64,000 nucleotides of DNA from Tetraselmis striata (taxonomy: Eukaryota; Chlorophyta; Chlorodendrophyceae; Chlorodendrales; Chlorodendraceae), in NCBI GenBank assembly GCA_006384855.1, contig VCJN01000142.1:62001-126000 (forward strand), read 5' to 3'. The position numbers were made by a program, and so were the translations under genes. Of the stretch, positions 12,401-23,247 are shown in pieces. Below the pieces are notes generated by a model. It saw nothing but the letters and a program-made list of their open reading frames with translations, was not told the DNA's origin and did not search any database. Within the stretch, counting starts at the first letter, position 1; each line of letters starts with the position of its first letter.

Positions 12401-15400
12401 GCCGCCAGGGGCCCAGCGCCCTCGGCCCCTTTGCCAACCCGCTGCTCCGCCGTGTCGGCGGCGGCGGCGGCACGAGGAGCGGCAGGGGCGGTGGGCGGCG
12501 GCCTCTTCTTGGGGCCCAGCATGCCGGCCAGGCCGCCGCTGGGCTTGGCCTTGCGCAGCAGGGTCGGCACTGCGGGGGCCGCCGCTGGTGGGGGGTCGTC
12601 CATGCCGGCGCCAGCCGCTCCAGTGGGGACTGGGGCATCAGCGGCACTGTCACCGCGGCGCCCCATCAGCGCCGCCATTCCGCCGCCCGCGGCCTTGCGG
12701 ACGCTGATAGCTACAGTCGACGCCGGCTTGGGCCGCCCCCTCCGCCCCCGCCTCTCCCGCCGCCTCCGCCTCTCCCGCCACCGGCACCTCCTCGAGTGCC
12801 GCCTGCGCCGCCGCGTCCGCCACTGCCTTGAGCAGCGCCTCGCCGTGCGCCTCCACCAGCGGCGGCAGCGGCCGCAGCGCGGCGGCGAGCTCCGCCCAAC
12901 TTCGCGGCGCGGCGCGCACGAGCGCGTTGAGCCCCGCGCGCGGCAGCACGTAGCCCGGGCTCTCGTCCGCGCTGCGCGCCACGCGGTCACGCCACGCAAA
13001 CAGCGCCGCGTACACCGCCGCCTGCCGCGCGTCCAGCGCGACGCCCTGCCCACAGCCATCCGCCACGCCCAGGGGACAGTACCCGTCATGTTGGCACACC
13101 ACACCGAACAGCCACCATCCAAGAACTGGTCGGTGGAGTTTTTTTGGGGGGAGGGGGGGGTGGGGGGGGGAGCAGCGAGGGTAATGGTGCTAGTAAATGG
13201 GACGACTTTCAGAGTACCACGAGTGTCTCATGAGGAAGAAAGGTTGTTCTTATAAAGTGCGTACGTCTGCGTATGGTTATGTATATTCGAATGGATCCAT
13301 TTGCCTGCATTTCGTCCCAATATAAAATAAATACAATGCTGCATAAATTCATCCGCAAATTGATTTAAGACAAATTGATTTATGCATAAACCCATACATA
13401 CATCATTGTTATACAAAAATCAGCATTATGATTTACATGTATCAATACATGTACGAACAAAACTATCATATCTCAATAATAGAAATGTATCGACACCATG
13501 ATTTACGTTAATTGAGCTATGATTTGCAAATATCAAATGCGCTGACAATTAATCGGGCGCTGGGACAAGCCAGAAGGGGGGGGGGGGGGGGGCACCCCGT
13601 TGCGCTTGAGGTCCTCCAGGTAGGACGTCTCCGTGAAGAGCTCCTTCTGGTATAGCTGCGGGCCGGCGGGTGGCACAGGTGAGCAGGCAGCCATTCAGTA
13701 GGGGGGCGGTCAGGCGGTGATGACACTCGCTACATGCCGCTGCTGGATCATAAAGTATCAGCATTTGCCCGGTGAGATGAAACTGAACCTGCACAATCTG
13801 GTCTACCGAGTCAGAGCCCAGGATGCGGCCAGGGGCAGCACTGCCCGCGACTCAGAGCTCCGGATGGTCGATGCTGGTCGATAAGCAGCCAATAACTTAG
13901 ATATGAATCCCAACATACTCCACTCAAAGAGTTATTGGTTTCGCCGTAGCCAACGGCGCCCGGATCAACACCCGCTGGTATAGCTAGAGCATGTGCATAT
14001 AGCTCGAGTACACACGTAAGCACTCAATTATTGTGGAATTTCGGCAACTAGAAACATAATATAATAGAAATGGAGACTGTGTTGATAGTTTGGGTTACTC
14101 TGAAAGAAATCTGACACATACATCTTTGAATCGCATTGTGAATCGATTCCGGAAAGGGGCGCTAAGTGCATTCTTTGAGTTTCTATTGTCCATTGATTAT
14201 GGACTACTCCATTACTTACGTTAGGTGATCCCGAAGATTGAAAGACTATAGTATAAAGACAAACTAGCAAACATCGATTATCATACTGGTGACGCGGCAA
14301 TCCTCACTGCTTTTAAGCGTTTTCGATATGGCCGTGTTGTTCTGATGACACGGAATGCGCTAGATAGCAGGGCGGAAATACACTATGGGCACGACGCGTG
14401 GTCACCGCCTGGAAACATATGGTATTGCCACAAAAGCGCTAGTCACTGGTGTATATTGTCCGCCTGCAACCGCTATACTGTGCCACAAAAATGGTTACAA
14501 ACTTGTCTTTCATCCTGCGTGTTTTACATCCCGGAGACGCAGCGGGTCCACGCGGGCTGATGTCGGGGGTCTCCTGCCGGGATCTCTAACGTTGCAACCG
14601 ACGCTGCGCCGCTGCAGTGCGTGTCGAATGTTCCATAATGATACAATGAGGCAACAGAGGGCCAGCCCCCACAACAAGCTCATCCCATACACAACACTGC
14701 CCAAGCCCGAATACCCTAGGAGCGCAGTTAGGGGAGGGGGGGAGGGGGGGGGGGGGGGGGTATCACCTTGAAGCAGAGGCGGCGCGAGCGCTCCAGCACC
14801 GTGCCCAGCGCGCCGCTGCCGGCGTTGGACCCGGGGCGCGGCGGCACCGCTAGCTCCGGCGGTACCGCCCCAAGCGCCGCCAACTCCGCCTGCGCAGCCG
14901 ACGCGACCCGTTGCTGTGAGCCGGTCCGGACCGGTCGCTGCCGCGTGGGAAAAGACGACACCAGGAGCCGGGAGCTGCGCGGCGACGCGGTGTGACCCGG
15001 ATGCTGCTATGGGTGCAGACGTGGACTAACCAGTTCATTAGGAAGGCAGTACAGCAATGAGAAATAGAATAGAATCGAAACAGAATACAAATAGAAATCG
15101 TTTCGATAGTTTGGAGTATTTTGAAAGAAAGTCTCATTTGTATTGCGGTTCGATTTGGAGAGTACGTTGTTTGAGTTTGTATTGAGGAAAAGTATTCGTT
15201 CATTGTTTGAAACTTTGTAGCTATTCAGGAATGCGGACCAACGCACAGCGATATGGTTACATCACTCATAATAATGCACTCGGAACGCGATTACGCGTAT
15301 TAGCAGGAATACTCCTAGTATTCCGAAGTACATGATATGTTAATATTGCAGACATGCAGGGTTACACAATCCTTTCTATCGCGTCCAACCAGTCCATTGC

Positions 15401-18400
15401 CATGGAACTTCAGGAATAATAAGAAGGTGAGTAGAATAATCCGGAATACAATCTAATAGGAAAAAACGCTAGAAGGGCGGCAGGACACGGCCAGGGACCG
15501 CCGTACCGATTTGGGCCACGCACGCGCTAGCAATATGGACAATGCGGACAAGAACCCGCCCCACCTGCCAGATGCGAAATCAAGACGCAAGTTTACCGAA
15601 TGTTATTAGGGTTTAGGTTCTTCGCGAGTGTGCAGGGAATGTTATAGCGAATATTATGAATGACCGTTAGAGGAAGACGTGCCGCAAGACCAACGTGAGG
15701 CTATACATGGGTTCTCAGCATAGGTGTGCGGGGGATGCCACACCGCACAGGTTCACCCCCATCTACCCCGCAAGGAGCAACTCATCACCGAGGCCGGCCG
15801 CTGCATGCCAGACAAGGCGGAGCGGGGGGGCAGGGGGGAGGGGGGGGGTCCCGCGGCGCACCTTGAGGCGGTCGCGGATGTAGAGCAGGTCGTGCGTGTC
15901 CATGCGCGCGTAGCGCAGCATCTCGTCCGGCAGCGGCCGCACGCGCCAGTCCGCCAGCTGGTGGCGCTTGTCCACCTGGCGGCGGCGCAGAGGGGGGGCG
16001 GGCGCATGGGTATGAGCGAATCTGCGGGCGGATGCTTTGTGCGGCAAGCGGGCACCTCGACCGGCCGTACATCCCCTGTACATCCCTCTCCCTTTCTACA
16101 GCAGAGGGCCACCGAGCAGAAGACATTCTGAATGAACGCGTGATAGGTGGCTCGTCTTGCAGTTTGAGCGGAATTTCAACCCTGAGCAGCGGCAGTCAGT
16201 CTAAGGAAGCATGTTTCGGACTGAAGTGCACTGCCCGGCATCCCCATCACAGGCGCTCTGTCACGAGGAACCAGGGAATCACAGCCAGATGGGCGCATCT
16301 TTCGTTTCTTTTATTCCCAAACCTGCACGCACCCATCCCGCCCGGCTAAGAGTAAGAGGGTGAGGAACGGAGGTAGCGCCGGAGTGGTGGCGCCAGCGGG
16401 GATGCCGGCGGGGGTGGCGGTGGCGCCGGTGGCGGCGGCACCTTGACGGCGCAGTAGTGGTTCATGAGGTAGGCCAGGCCAAAGGAGGGGAAGCCCAGCA
16501 CGCGCGCCGCCTGCCCGGTGTCAAACAGGTTGACCAGGTAGATGCGGAAGTCGCGCTGCAGCCAGGTCACGTCGTGGTCCGCGCCGTGCAGCACCTGAGC
16601 GCAGCGGCAAAAGCAAGGGGGGAGGGGGGGGGGGGCATGTTAGGGTCATCCGCCTCCCCCTGTCTGTCACCGCCAAGGCGCTCGGTTCATTGCGCGCTTC
16701 CCGGCCAAGCACACGCGCCTTCGCTGCTATGGATCCGCGGGACTGCAGCGAGGGGAAGAAGGGGGGGGGGGGGGGGGGGGGTGTGAAGTGCAGGCGAACC
16801 GAAACCGAAACCGAGGCCTGGCCTGAGTTGCAATTCACAGCTGCTGTATCCGCACTCGCGCTGCAGCACCGACCCCGAACTCGGCGACACCGCGCACTGC
16901 CAATGCCCAAAGCCGAAGATGAGAGCCAAACTTCGTGTCAACATGTTCCGAAGCAAACGGCGCTAGAGAGAAACAAGCAGGCTCCAAAAACCAAGAAACA
17001 TCTTGCCGGACGGAAATTGAACCCATGCCAACCCTAGCTGTGTCAACCCTACATGTGCAAGCCCTGCCAGTGCCCTGCAATGCGGCCTGTGGACACCACA
17101 GCGATCGGGGCCGACTCGCAGAACGACACCGCCGCACGTTGACGATGAGCGATGCGGATGCGCCTGCTTGATATCGAAACTGCGCCGCTGAAAGTGCCGC
17201 CGCACTGTGCCTGTGTAGAACCGAGGACGGCCCCGCCGTGCCCCGCCGCGCCCCGCCGCGCCCCACAGCCGGTTTAAAGCACTGGTTCACGATGCCACAT
17301 TCACGGCAAACATAGGTGTGCAACTTTGCCCGGATGGCGGGCTGTTTGTGCAACACTCGAGGCGACATTCGTCTAAAAAGCACAACGCCTGGCACCCGGC
17401 AGCGCGACATTGTATATATACAGGTACTCGTCCCCACCGCGGGTACACACAGTACTCGAAGCGTGTATCTGCATCGTGACTGTCACATTGGAGCATGCGC
17501 GGCAGCGGTAGCGCGGCCGCGTCTCATCCCGTCGCAATGTCTGGGAAAGCGCTGCCTTGAACAGATTTGTACGTCCACGGAAAGGGCCGGGGGGTGGCAA
17601 GGGGTAGGGGGGGGGGGGGGGGGGGGGGGGGCGCCTTCTCCACGCCGGGGTCGGAGAAGAGCGGGCCCAGCTTGGGGCGGATGAGGTCGCGCAGGGCGAG
17701 CGTGTCCACCACCCAGTCGCCCGCGCGCGTGGAGAGCTGCATCAGGCAGGTGAAGCCCTGCAGGATTGCGGAGCCACAGGGGCGGCTGCGTCAGGCGTGT
17801 TGGCGCGGCGCAGCATGGAAGGGCGGCCTTTCGGGGAGCGAAGGTTTCGATCCTACCGGGGCGGCAGATGGGGAGGGGAGGGGGCGTGGGGGGGGGGGCT
17901 TGCCTGGAAGGAGCGGTACGAGTGGCTTTCCAGGTCCACCGCCACCTCGCGCGCCCCGGCCAGGCTCGCGACCAGATCATCCAGCGCCTGCTCATCGGGA
18001 GAGGGAAAGGAGGGGAGTGAGAAAGGGTGAGAAGAAGGGGGGCGGGGGGAGCACCGCCATACATGCTGCCGCCATGCCAAAGCCGGCCCTCTTGGCTGGG
18101 AGCGGGAGGAGAGGCAAGGGGGGGGGGGGGGGGGGGGGGAGGTCGCGCATGATGCATGCAAGAGGCAATGATGCCAATCTCTCACGAACATAAAACCCAC
18201 ACAACCCGCACAATATGTGAGCACATTCACCGCTAGATGCCTTGCATCTCCCCTGAAGTGTGCCTGAGAGAGAAAGATACGGGGACCGGGGTGTGCTTCC
18301 CCCCCCCCCCCCCCCCCCCCCCTCCCGGCTCTCCGCATCTTCCTCGCTGCTCCTGGTAGCTACCAAACCGGGGAGCTCAAACAGCCAGCCCGTGGCGGGG

Positions 18401-20121
18401 CGGACCAGCGGCAACTCGGTACCCGGGCCTCGACGTCGATAGCCACCCTTGGCGTCGACCGCAACACGGCGGCCGTGACCATGGGAGGCCTGCCGGGCAC
18501 GATGGCGCAATGCGCGGGCGCCTGGACCCACATGGCTTGACGCGGGCGCGGATTGTTCAGGGTGGCGGCTGCTCGGCCCGCTTCATTGCCCCCCCCCCCC
18601 CCCCCCCCCTTTACCCCGCCAGCCAGCAGGGGCTGCGGCCCACCTGCGGCGTGTCCACAAACACAAAGGGCGTCTCCTCCAGGCTGCCCGCCGGCACCGG
18701 CTCGCCCGCCTCCAGCTGCCAGCTCGCGTACGACAGCCCCTTCCAGCGCCTCAGTGGCGGGGTGGACGCCGCCGCCGCCGCCGCGCCGCGCCTGCAGGCT
18801 GCGCGCGTGCGCCTCCAAGGGCCGCCGCGGCGCCTCGCCCGGCCGGTGGTGCGACCTCTGCCTCCGGGCACTGGTGCTCAAAGGGCACGTTGCTGTTGTC
18901 CACCGGCACGGAGAAGGAGTCCTGCCCCGCGCCGCATGGCATGTGAGCGATCAGCACCAGGGGGAGAGGGGGGCAGAGTCCAGTCGCTCATGCCATCGCA
19001 GCTTGGTCCAGGCGCTGTGCGGACGAGACTAGAGCATGTGCTGCAGTCTCCGATACGGCCACTGGGGCGCTGCTCTATCATGCCAGGCAGGTTCCCCCTA
19101 CCAGCGCTGGAGGCATGGGTGAGCAAAGAGAATGGAGCGCTGGGTGGTGGGGGGGGGGGGGGGGGGGGGGCGCACCTGCGGCCTCGCCACGCCGCGTGAG
19201 CCCTCTGGCGTGAACACACCGCGGCCGGCCTTTGCACGTTTGGCAACTGGCGCCGTGCCGCCCAGCGGCTGCGCGCACATCGGCCCCCACAGGAACCCAG
19301 CCTTTAGCACTTAGTCGACAGGTCAAGGGGGGGAGAGGGGGGGGGGGGGGGGGGAGGGAGGTGGGGGGGCGCACTTGCTGCTCCGCGCCGCGCTTGACGG
19401 CATCGCCGCGGCGGTGGCGGTCCAGCAGGATGGCCAGCTGGTCCGTCATGCCGTCCAGCACCTCCTCCATCGAGTCGTCCGAAGCGTCTTGGCGCACATC
19501 AAAGGCGGCCGCCTTGGCGCGATTCACGCCCTGCATGCGCCGGCAGCGGGGAGGCTCACCGCACGCGTGGGGGAGGGGGGCTGGAACCTGACTGCCGAGG
19601 TGCCACGGTGGCGGAGCAGCGCACCGGCAGGCCGCCCAGCAGCGCCTTGATGCGGCCCTCCGCGGCCGTCTGCGCGGCCGCAAAATGCGGGGAGATTGCT
19701 GTAGTACTGCGCGCCGGCAGGGGACCCGGAGCGGACCCGGGGAGAGGGAAGGGGGCAGCCAGCAGTCAGCTCTCGCTGCAGGAGACAACCGCCCACCTCA
19801 ACTACCTCCACCTGCTCGGAGCGCAATGTACTATTTTATTCTGTATGTATTTCTCTCTTTCTTTCTGACGTCATTGGACGGCGCAGCGCTTGACGCCCGT
19901 CCCACGACAAGCAAGCCCGGGGAGCCGCCCGCTGCCGCGCCTTCTGCCCGCGAGACTGGGCTGTAGGGGAGAAGTCGATGAGGGCGGGCAGGGCGGTGGC
20001 TGGGCCGGCGGCTCACGTGGAACTCGCCGCCGGTGGGCATCTCCGCCGCCGCCGCCTCCCGCAGCGCCGCCGACACCCGCCGCCGCGCCTCGCGCAGCGC
20101 CTCGCCGCGCGGCACCTCCAT
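9121..20121 (-). CDS. RRP6: RRP6/EXOSC10 nuclear exosome 3'-5' exonuclease, 15 exons
   Basis: Exons: 20121-20017, 19706-19625, 19530-19375, 19301-19176, 18921-18644, 17987-17904, 17757-17635, 16594-16442, 15975-15862, 14889-14767, 13655-13596, 13045-12202, 11587-11372, 10152-9972, 9347-9121, about 955 residues. The order matches the family. A PMC2NT-like N-terminus comes first, then the VDNSNVPF segment. The DEDD-Y exonuclease follows: Asp/Glu in [13 protein letters not shown] (about 266/268), Asp in [11 protein letters not shown] (about 323), Tyr and Asp in [11 protein letters not shown] (about 390/394). The HRDC domain starts about 468 ([13 protein letters not shown]), then LPLSLSE-RYSK, PFDYGAS and an RGG-rich tail ending NRSGTFK. 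It trims and degrades nuclear RNAs with the exosome. Three exons have lengths one or two bases off phase (82, 278 and 844 nt), implying four single extra bases beside short C or G runs: assembly error or decay. Introns 6 and 7 start with GC. Confidence 0.95.
9428..9490 (+). repeat. (CA)n microsatellite
   Basis: About 30 CA units, lying in the last intron of RRP6, so (TG)n on the sense strand. An AT-rich ATATATGTG stretch and a GA-rich stretch follow it. Confidence 0.97.
14029..14300 (+). repeat. AT-rich intronic repeat, copy a
   Basis: It shares an ordered set of motifs with the other copies: AATAGAAAT-rich start, TTGATAGTTTGG, TGAAAGAAA..CTGACA, ATACATCT and TGCATT..TTTGAGTTT. It lies in RRP6 intron 11-10 (13656-14766), antisense to the gene. 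Partial copy. Confidence 0.6.
15045..15532 (+). repeat. AT-rich intronic repeat, copy b
   Basis: A longer copy in the RRP6 intron between exons 10 and 9. It has the AATAGAATAGAATCG start, GATAGTTTGGAG, GTTTGAGTTTGTATTG, ATTCAGGAATGCGGACCA and ATCCTTTCTATCGCGTCCA. It ends in the terminal module AAAAAACGCTAGAAGGGCGG followed by CACGGCCAGGGACCGCCG and GGGCCACGC. Confidence 0.75.
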
Positions 20122-20435
20122 CGCGCCCCCGGCTGTCCTAAGAGGCTATACGCGCGCAACGCGGCGCGGGCTGGCTGCCGTGAGTGGCTTGGGGCAGGCT
20201 TCACGGGTCGGCGGGGGGCTGCTGGGCAGTTGTCTACTCCAGGCGGTGAGTTAAATTAAGCGGCAGGGTCGCCGGCGACATATTCGACGGCGACAACGAC
20301 GACGACGACGGGCGGTGGCGGAACGACGGCAGCGCGCAGCATGTGACGACGGCAACGACGGCGGCGGTATCTCCATTACTGTACCTGCCACATCGCCGGG
20401 CCCCACGGCCCGGCGCTAAGAGGGTTCTGCTTGAA

Positions 20436-20500
20436 TGTAGGCTTTTTCCTTCCCCAGTACTATGCGTGCATTCTCTTGACGCTCTCCCTGTAACCAAAAG
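20436..20500 (+). repeat. SINE family 1 tail copy
   Basis: Nearly identical to 5693-5757: CTTTTTCCTTCCCCAGTAC, then GCGTGCATTCTCTTGACGC and CTGTAACCAAAAG. No tRNA-like head is visible, so it is a truncated copy. Confidence 0.85.
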
Positions 20501-20629
20501 TATGTGAGTACCATGGTACCCGGTAGCAGCCCGCACATATCGTAGATGATCATGGATGTGCCGCGCGGCCAGCCGCCATCCCTGGGCCACTGCTGGTAGT
20601 AGCAGCAATGTAGGCTTTTTCCGCTTAAA

Positions 20630-20695
20630 TGTAGGCTTTTTCCTTCCCCAGTACTTTCCGTGCTTTCTCTTGACGCTCTCCCTGTAACCAAAAAG
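20630..20695 (+). repeat. SINE family 1 tail copy
   Basis: A second tail in the same orientation about 190 bp after the first, preceded by a short extra ATGTAGGCTTTTTCC stub. The tail ends CCCTGTAACCAAAAAGG. Confidence 0.85.
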
Positions 20696-23247
20696 GAATG
20701 CTGGTAGCAGCAGAAGGGGTCGCCCTCGCTAGTGATTAATATCTGCTCTGCGCTACCTCCTATCATCGTGCGTATCTCGTGAGGATGTCGCCCATACTTT
20801 TCGGGAAGGCTGCCGTTTGGCTCCGAAACCACAGGTTCCTCGGGCGGTCGGGTCGCATCACTTCCCACCACCCCCGATCGTTGAGAGGAATTGTTCAATT
20901 ATAGGCTACGGCATCATTATTATTAAAATACCTACATAGTACTTAAATAAATTTATATGTTCTTGGCTTTGTTAGTTAGCAGTGCTTAACCGATCACTGC
21001 TTAGGCGGGTGGAAGAATCACAGCCGACACAATCACAGAACACAGAAAAATGTAAATACTGTTGTGGGCTGCTGCAACAACAGCAAAATCGGTAGTACTG
21101 CTCTTATATTCTACTATATACGACTGCTATATACTACATCAGTCCAGCATGATCAACATCAGAATCAGTATAGCGGCTCTATGCCCCCTACCAATCGACG
21201 TGAAACTACGACGCGGGGAATGCTAAATTGCAAGGACTTCAGCAGTCTCTCCTCACTTTTTATGTCTGTGCAAGGTCTCCCGCTGCTTGCAACATATCAA
21301 CTTTGGCAAGCGTTTTAGGCTGTCCCTCACGTTTTAGGCTCTACCTACCAATCTCAACGAGGTGTGCTACGGCAGCAACTAGGGAGCAGTTACGATCTGC
21401 TTTGCTTTCCGCCGCTGTGTATATCCCAGTAACTCGCCGACGAGATGGAGCAACAGCACACCGAAGTAGTCATTCACTTGTTCTGCCCAATTCCCGGCAG
21501 CAAGCCAAGGTTCAAATACCATATACTAAGGACGAGAATGCTCGATGTTGCTATTCCCTTATTCATATATCCCGCCGCCGCCCGGTAGCAGCACATTCAC
21601 ACCAGCTGCATATTATGGCCGGGACCTCTAAACACGGCGTAAGCTGCGGAGAGCTGAGAAGAGGAAGCAAGGGTGCATGCTCGTCATTCAGCGCGACAAC
21701 TGACTAGATCGTGCACGGCGTGCCAGGACTACATGCGGGTGCGTTATGTGTTGGCTAAGCCCCCCCCCCCCCCCCCCTCCTGCTTGCGGGTGGCACGATG
21801 ACATCATCCGCAACGGCTCACAGGAGTAGGAAGGCGTATGATATGACAACTGACAATTTGATTGCGCTCACGAGGATAACGCCATGTACCGCCATATTAG
21901 GACTAGGACGCCCACACCCAGATGCTCCAGATCAGCATGTCCCGCCGATTCTTTCCGCCCGCAAGACAATCACGGATAGGGAGGCGGGGGGCAGGAGATT
22001 GGGGGGTCTGGAACTCGACGCCTCCGGGGTCGGAACGTGTGCGCAGGCGCCCCGCTCTCCGCTTCATATGGTGACTAGTACAACAGTTATTGGCTCTGAC
22101 ATCACACTGGAGCTCCTAACCTAGTGTTGGCGGGGTGCCGAACTTGCCCTGCCCACATTTTCTTTATCAATTTGACATTACCTTCCCACTGCCGTCATAT
22201 TTTCGAGTGGGGACACCATCGCTCCACTTGCATCTCACCACTGCTGGGCTAATGAGCAAGGTGCCGTGCCGAGGCGCCGAGCACATAAAGCGCTACTCCT
22301 CGGAGGAATCGGAGCATCGTCCTGAGCATTCGAACCATGCGCCTGCCATTGCGCTCAATCTCCAGAAGCGATTGAGCACCCCGGATACATGACAGCTGGT
22401 GGAAAGCATCCCGGCATGGGCAAAGCAATGCATATACTGTATTTGTTAAGTCGCTCCGTATGGAGCCATGACTGCATGCTGTCTGGCATACCTGGGGCGG
22501 CTACAGCACAGCCACAATAAACACTGCAATGTCGCAAAGTTGTACGCGGCGCCACAAGTCCGTAACAAGTCCGGTTATAGGCACACGCACGTACGTATGG
22601 CTACGAATGTATGTGCTCGGAGACCCCACTGGGCATGGAGGCCGGGCATCGGCAGACATGCAAGTCCATGATGGCCTTGGCCTGCGGAGGGCTGCATGCG
22701 GCGGGCCACGGCCGGCACTATGCGGGTTCATGCAGCCAGGCTGCAAGACAGCTGGCCGGTGTAGTTGGAAGACTGGCAGGGATAAAGTTGAAACAAACAT
22801 CCATGATGGCAGCGGTACGCGGGCCGTTGGGGACACTCGGCTCGGGCCATGAAATCAGTGTTAAGTAAGTCAATTTAAACTTTGAGACTCCCGCAGGTGC
22901 CCCGCCCACCACACCTGCAGCAGTGTGGGCAAGAAAACGGAAGGCGGCGGAGCAACGGGCAACACTCCCTCCTTCGGGAGTCATCTTTAGGAGAAGCGAC
23001 AACGGTGATCACGTACATTGCCAACATCCCCCCCCCCCCCCCCTCCTGGTATGTCTTGATCTGGCGCCCAGTGCCAAGATGAGTTTGTGCTGACGCCTAG
23101 TGAATGGTCAGCTCGTCATGCAGGTGACCCCAGACTTCCTCATTGGCGTTAAGAGGAACGGATCGAAGAGCTTGCGAAGTCTGCCCCCCCCCCCCCCCCC
23201 CCCCTTTCCCAAGCGAAGCCACTCGTCTCTCAACCGCCAGGAAGCCC

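Larger units (their letters stand above)
20122..23247. other. Intergenic region between RRP6 and the TPR-MYND gene
   Basis: Start side of RRP6 and 3' side of the TPR-MYND gene. It contains two SINE-tail copies (listed), a short GACGAC-rich patch near 20278-20310, C runs near 21760-21778, 23030-23043 and 23184-23204, and otherwise unremarkable sequence. Short frames are open by chance; no gene is supported. Confidence 0.5.

Noticed and set aside
12026-13255. 409-codon plus-strand frame
   Set aside because: Shadow of the GC-rich RRP6 exon 12 on the other strand; Pro/Arg-rich, crosses a G run.
18510-19199. 229-codon plus-strand frame
   Set aside because: Antisense of RRP6 exons and C/G runs; no sensible protein reading.
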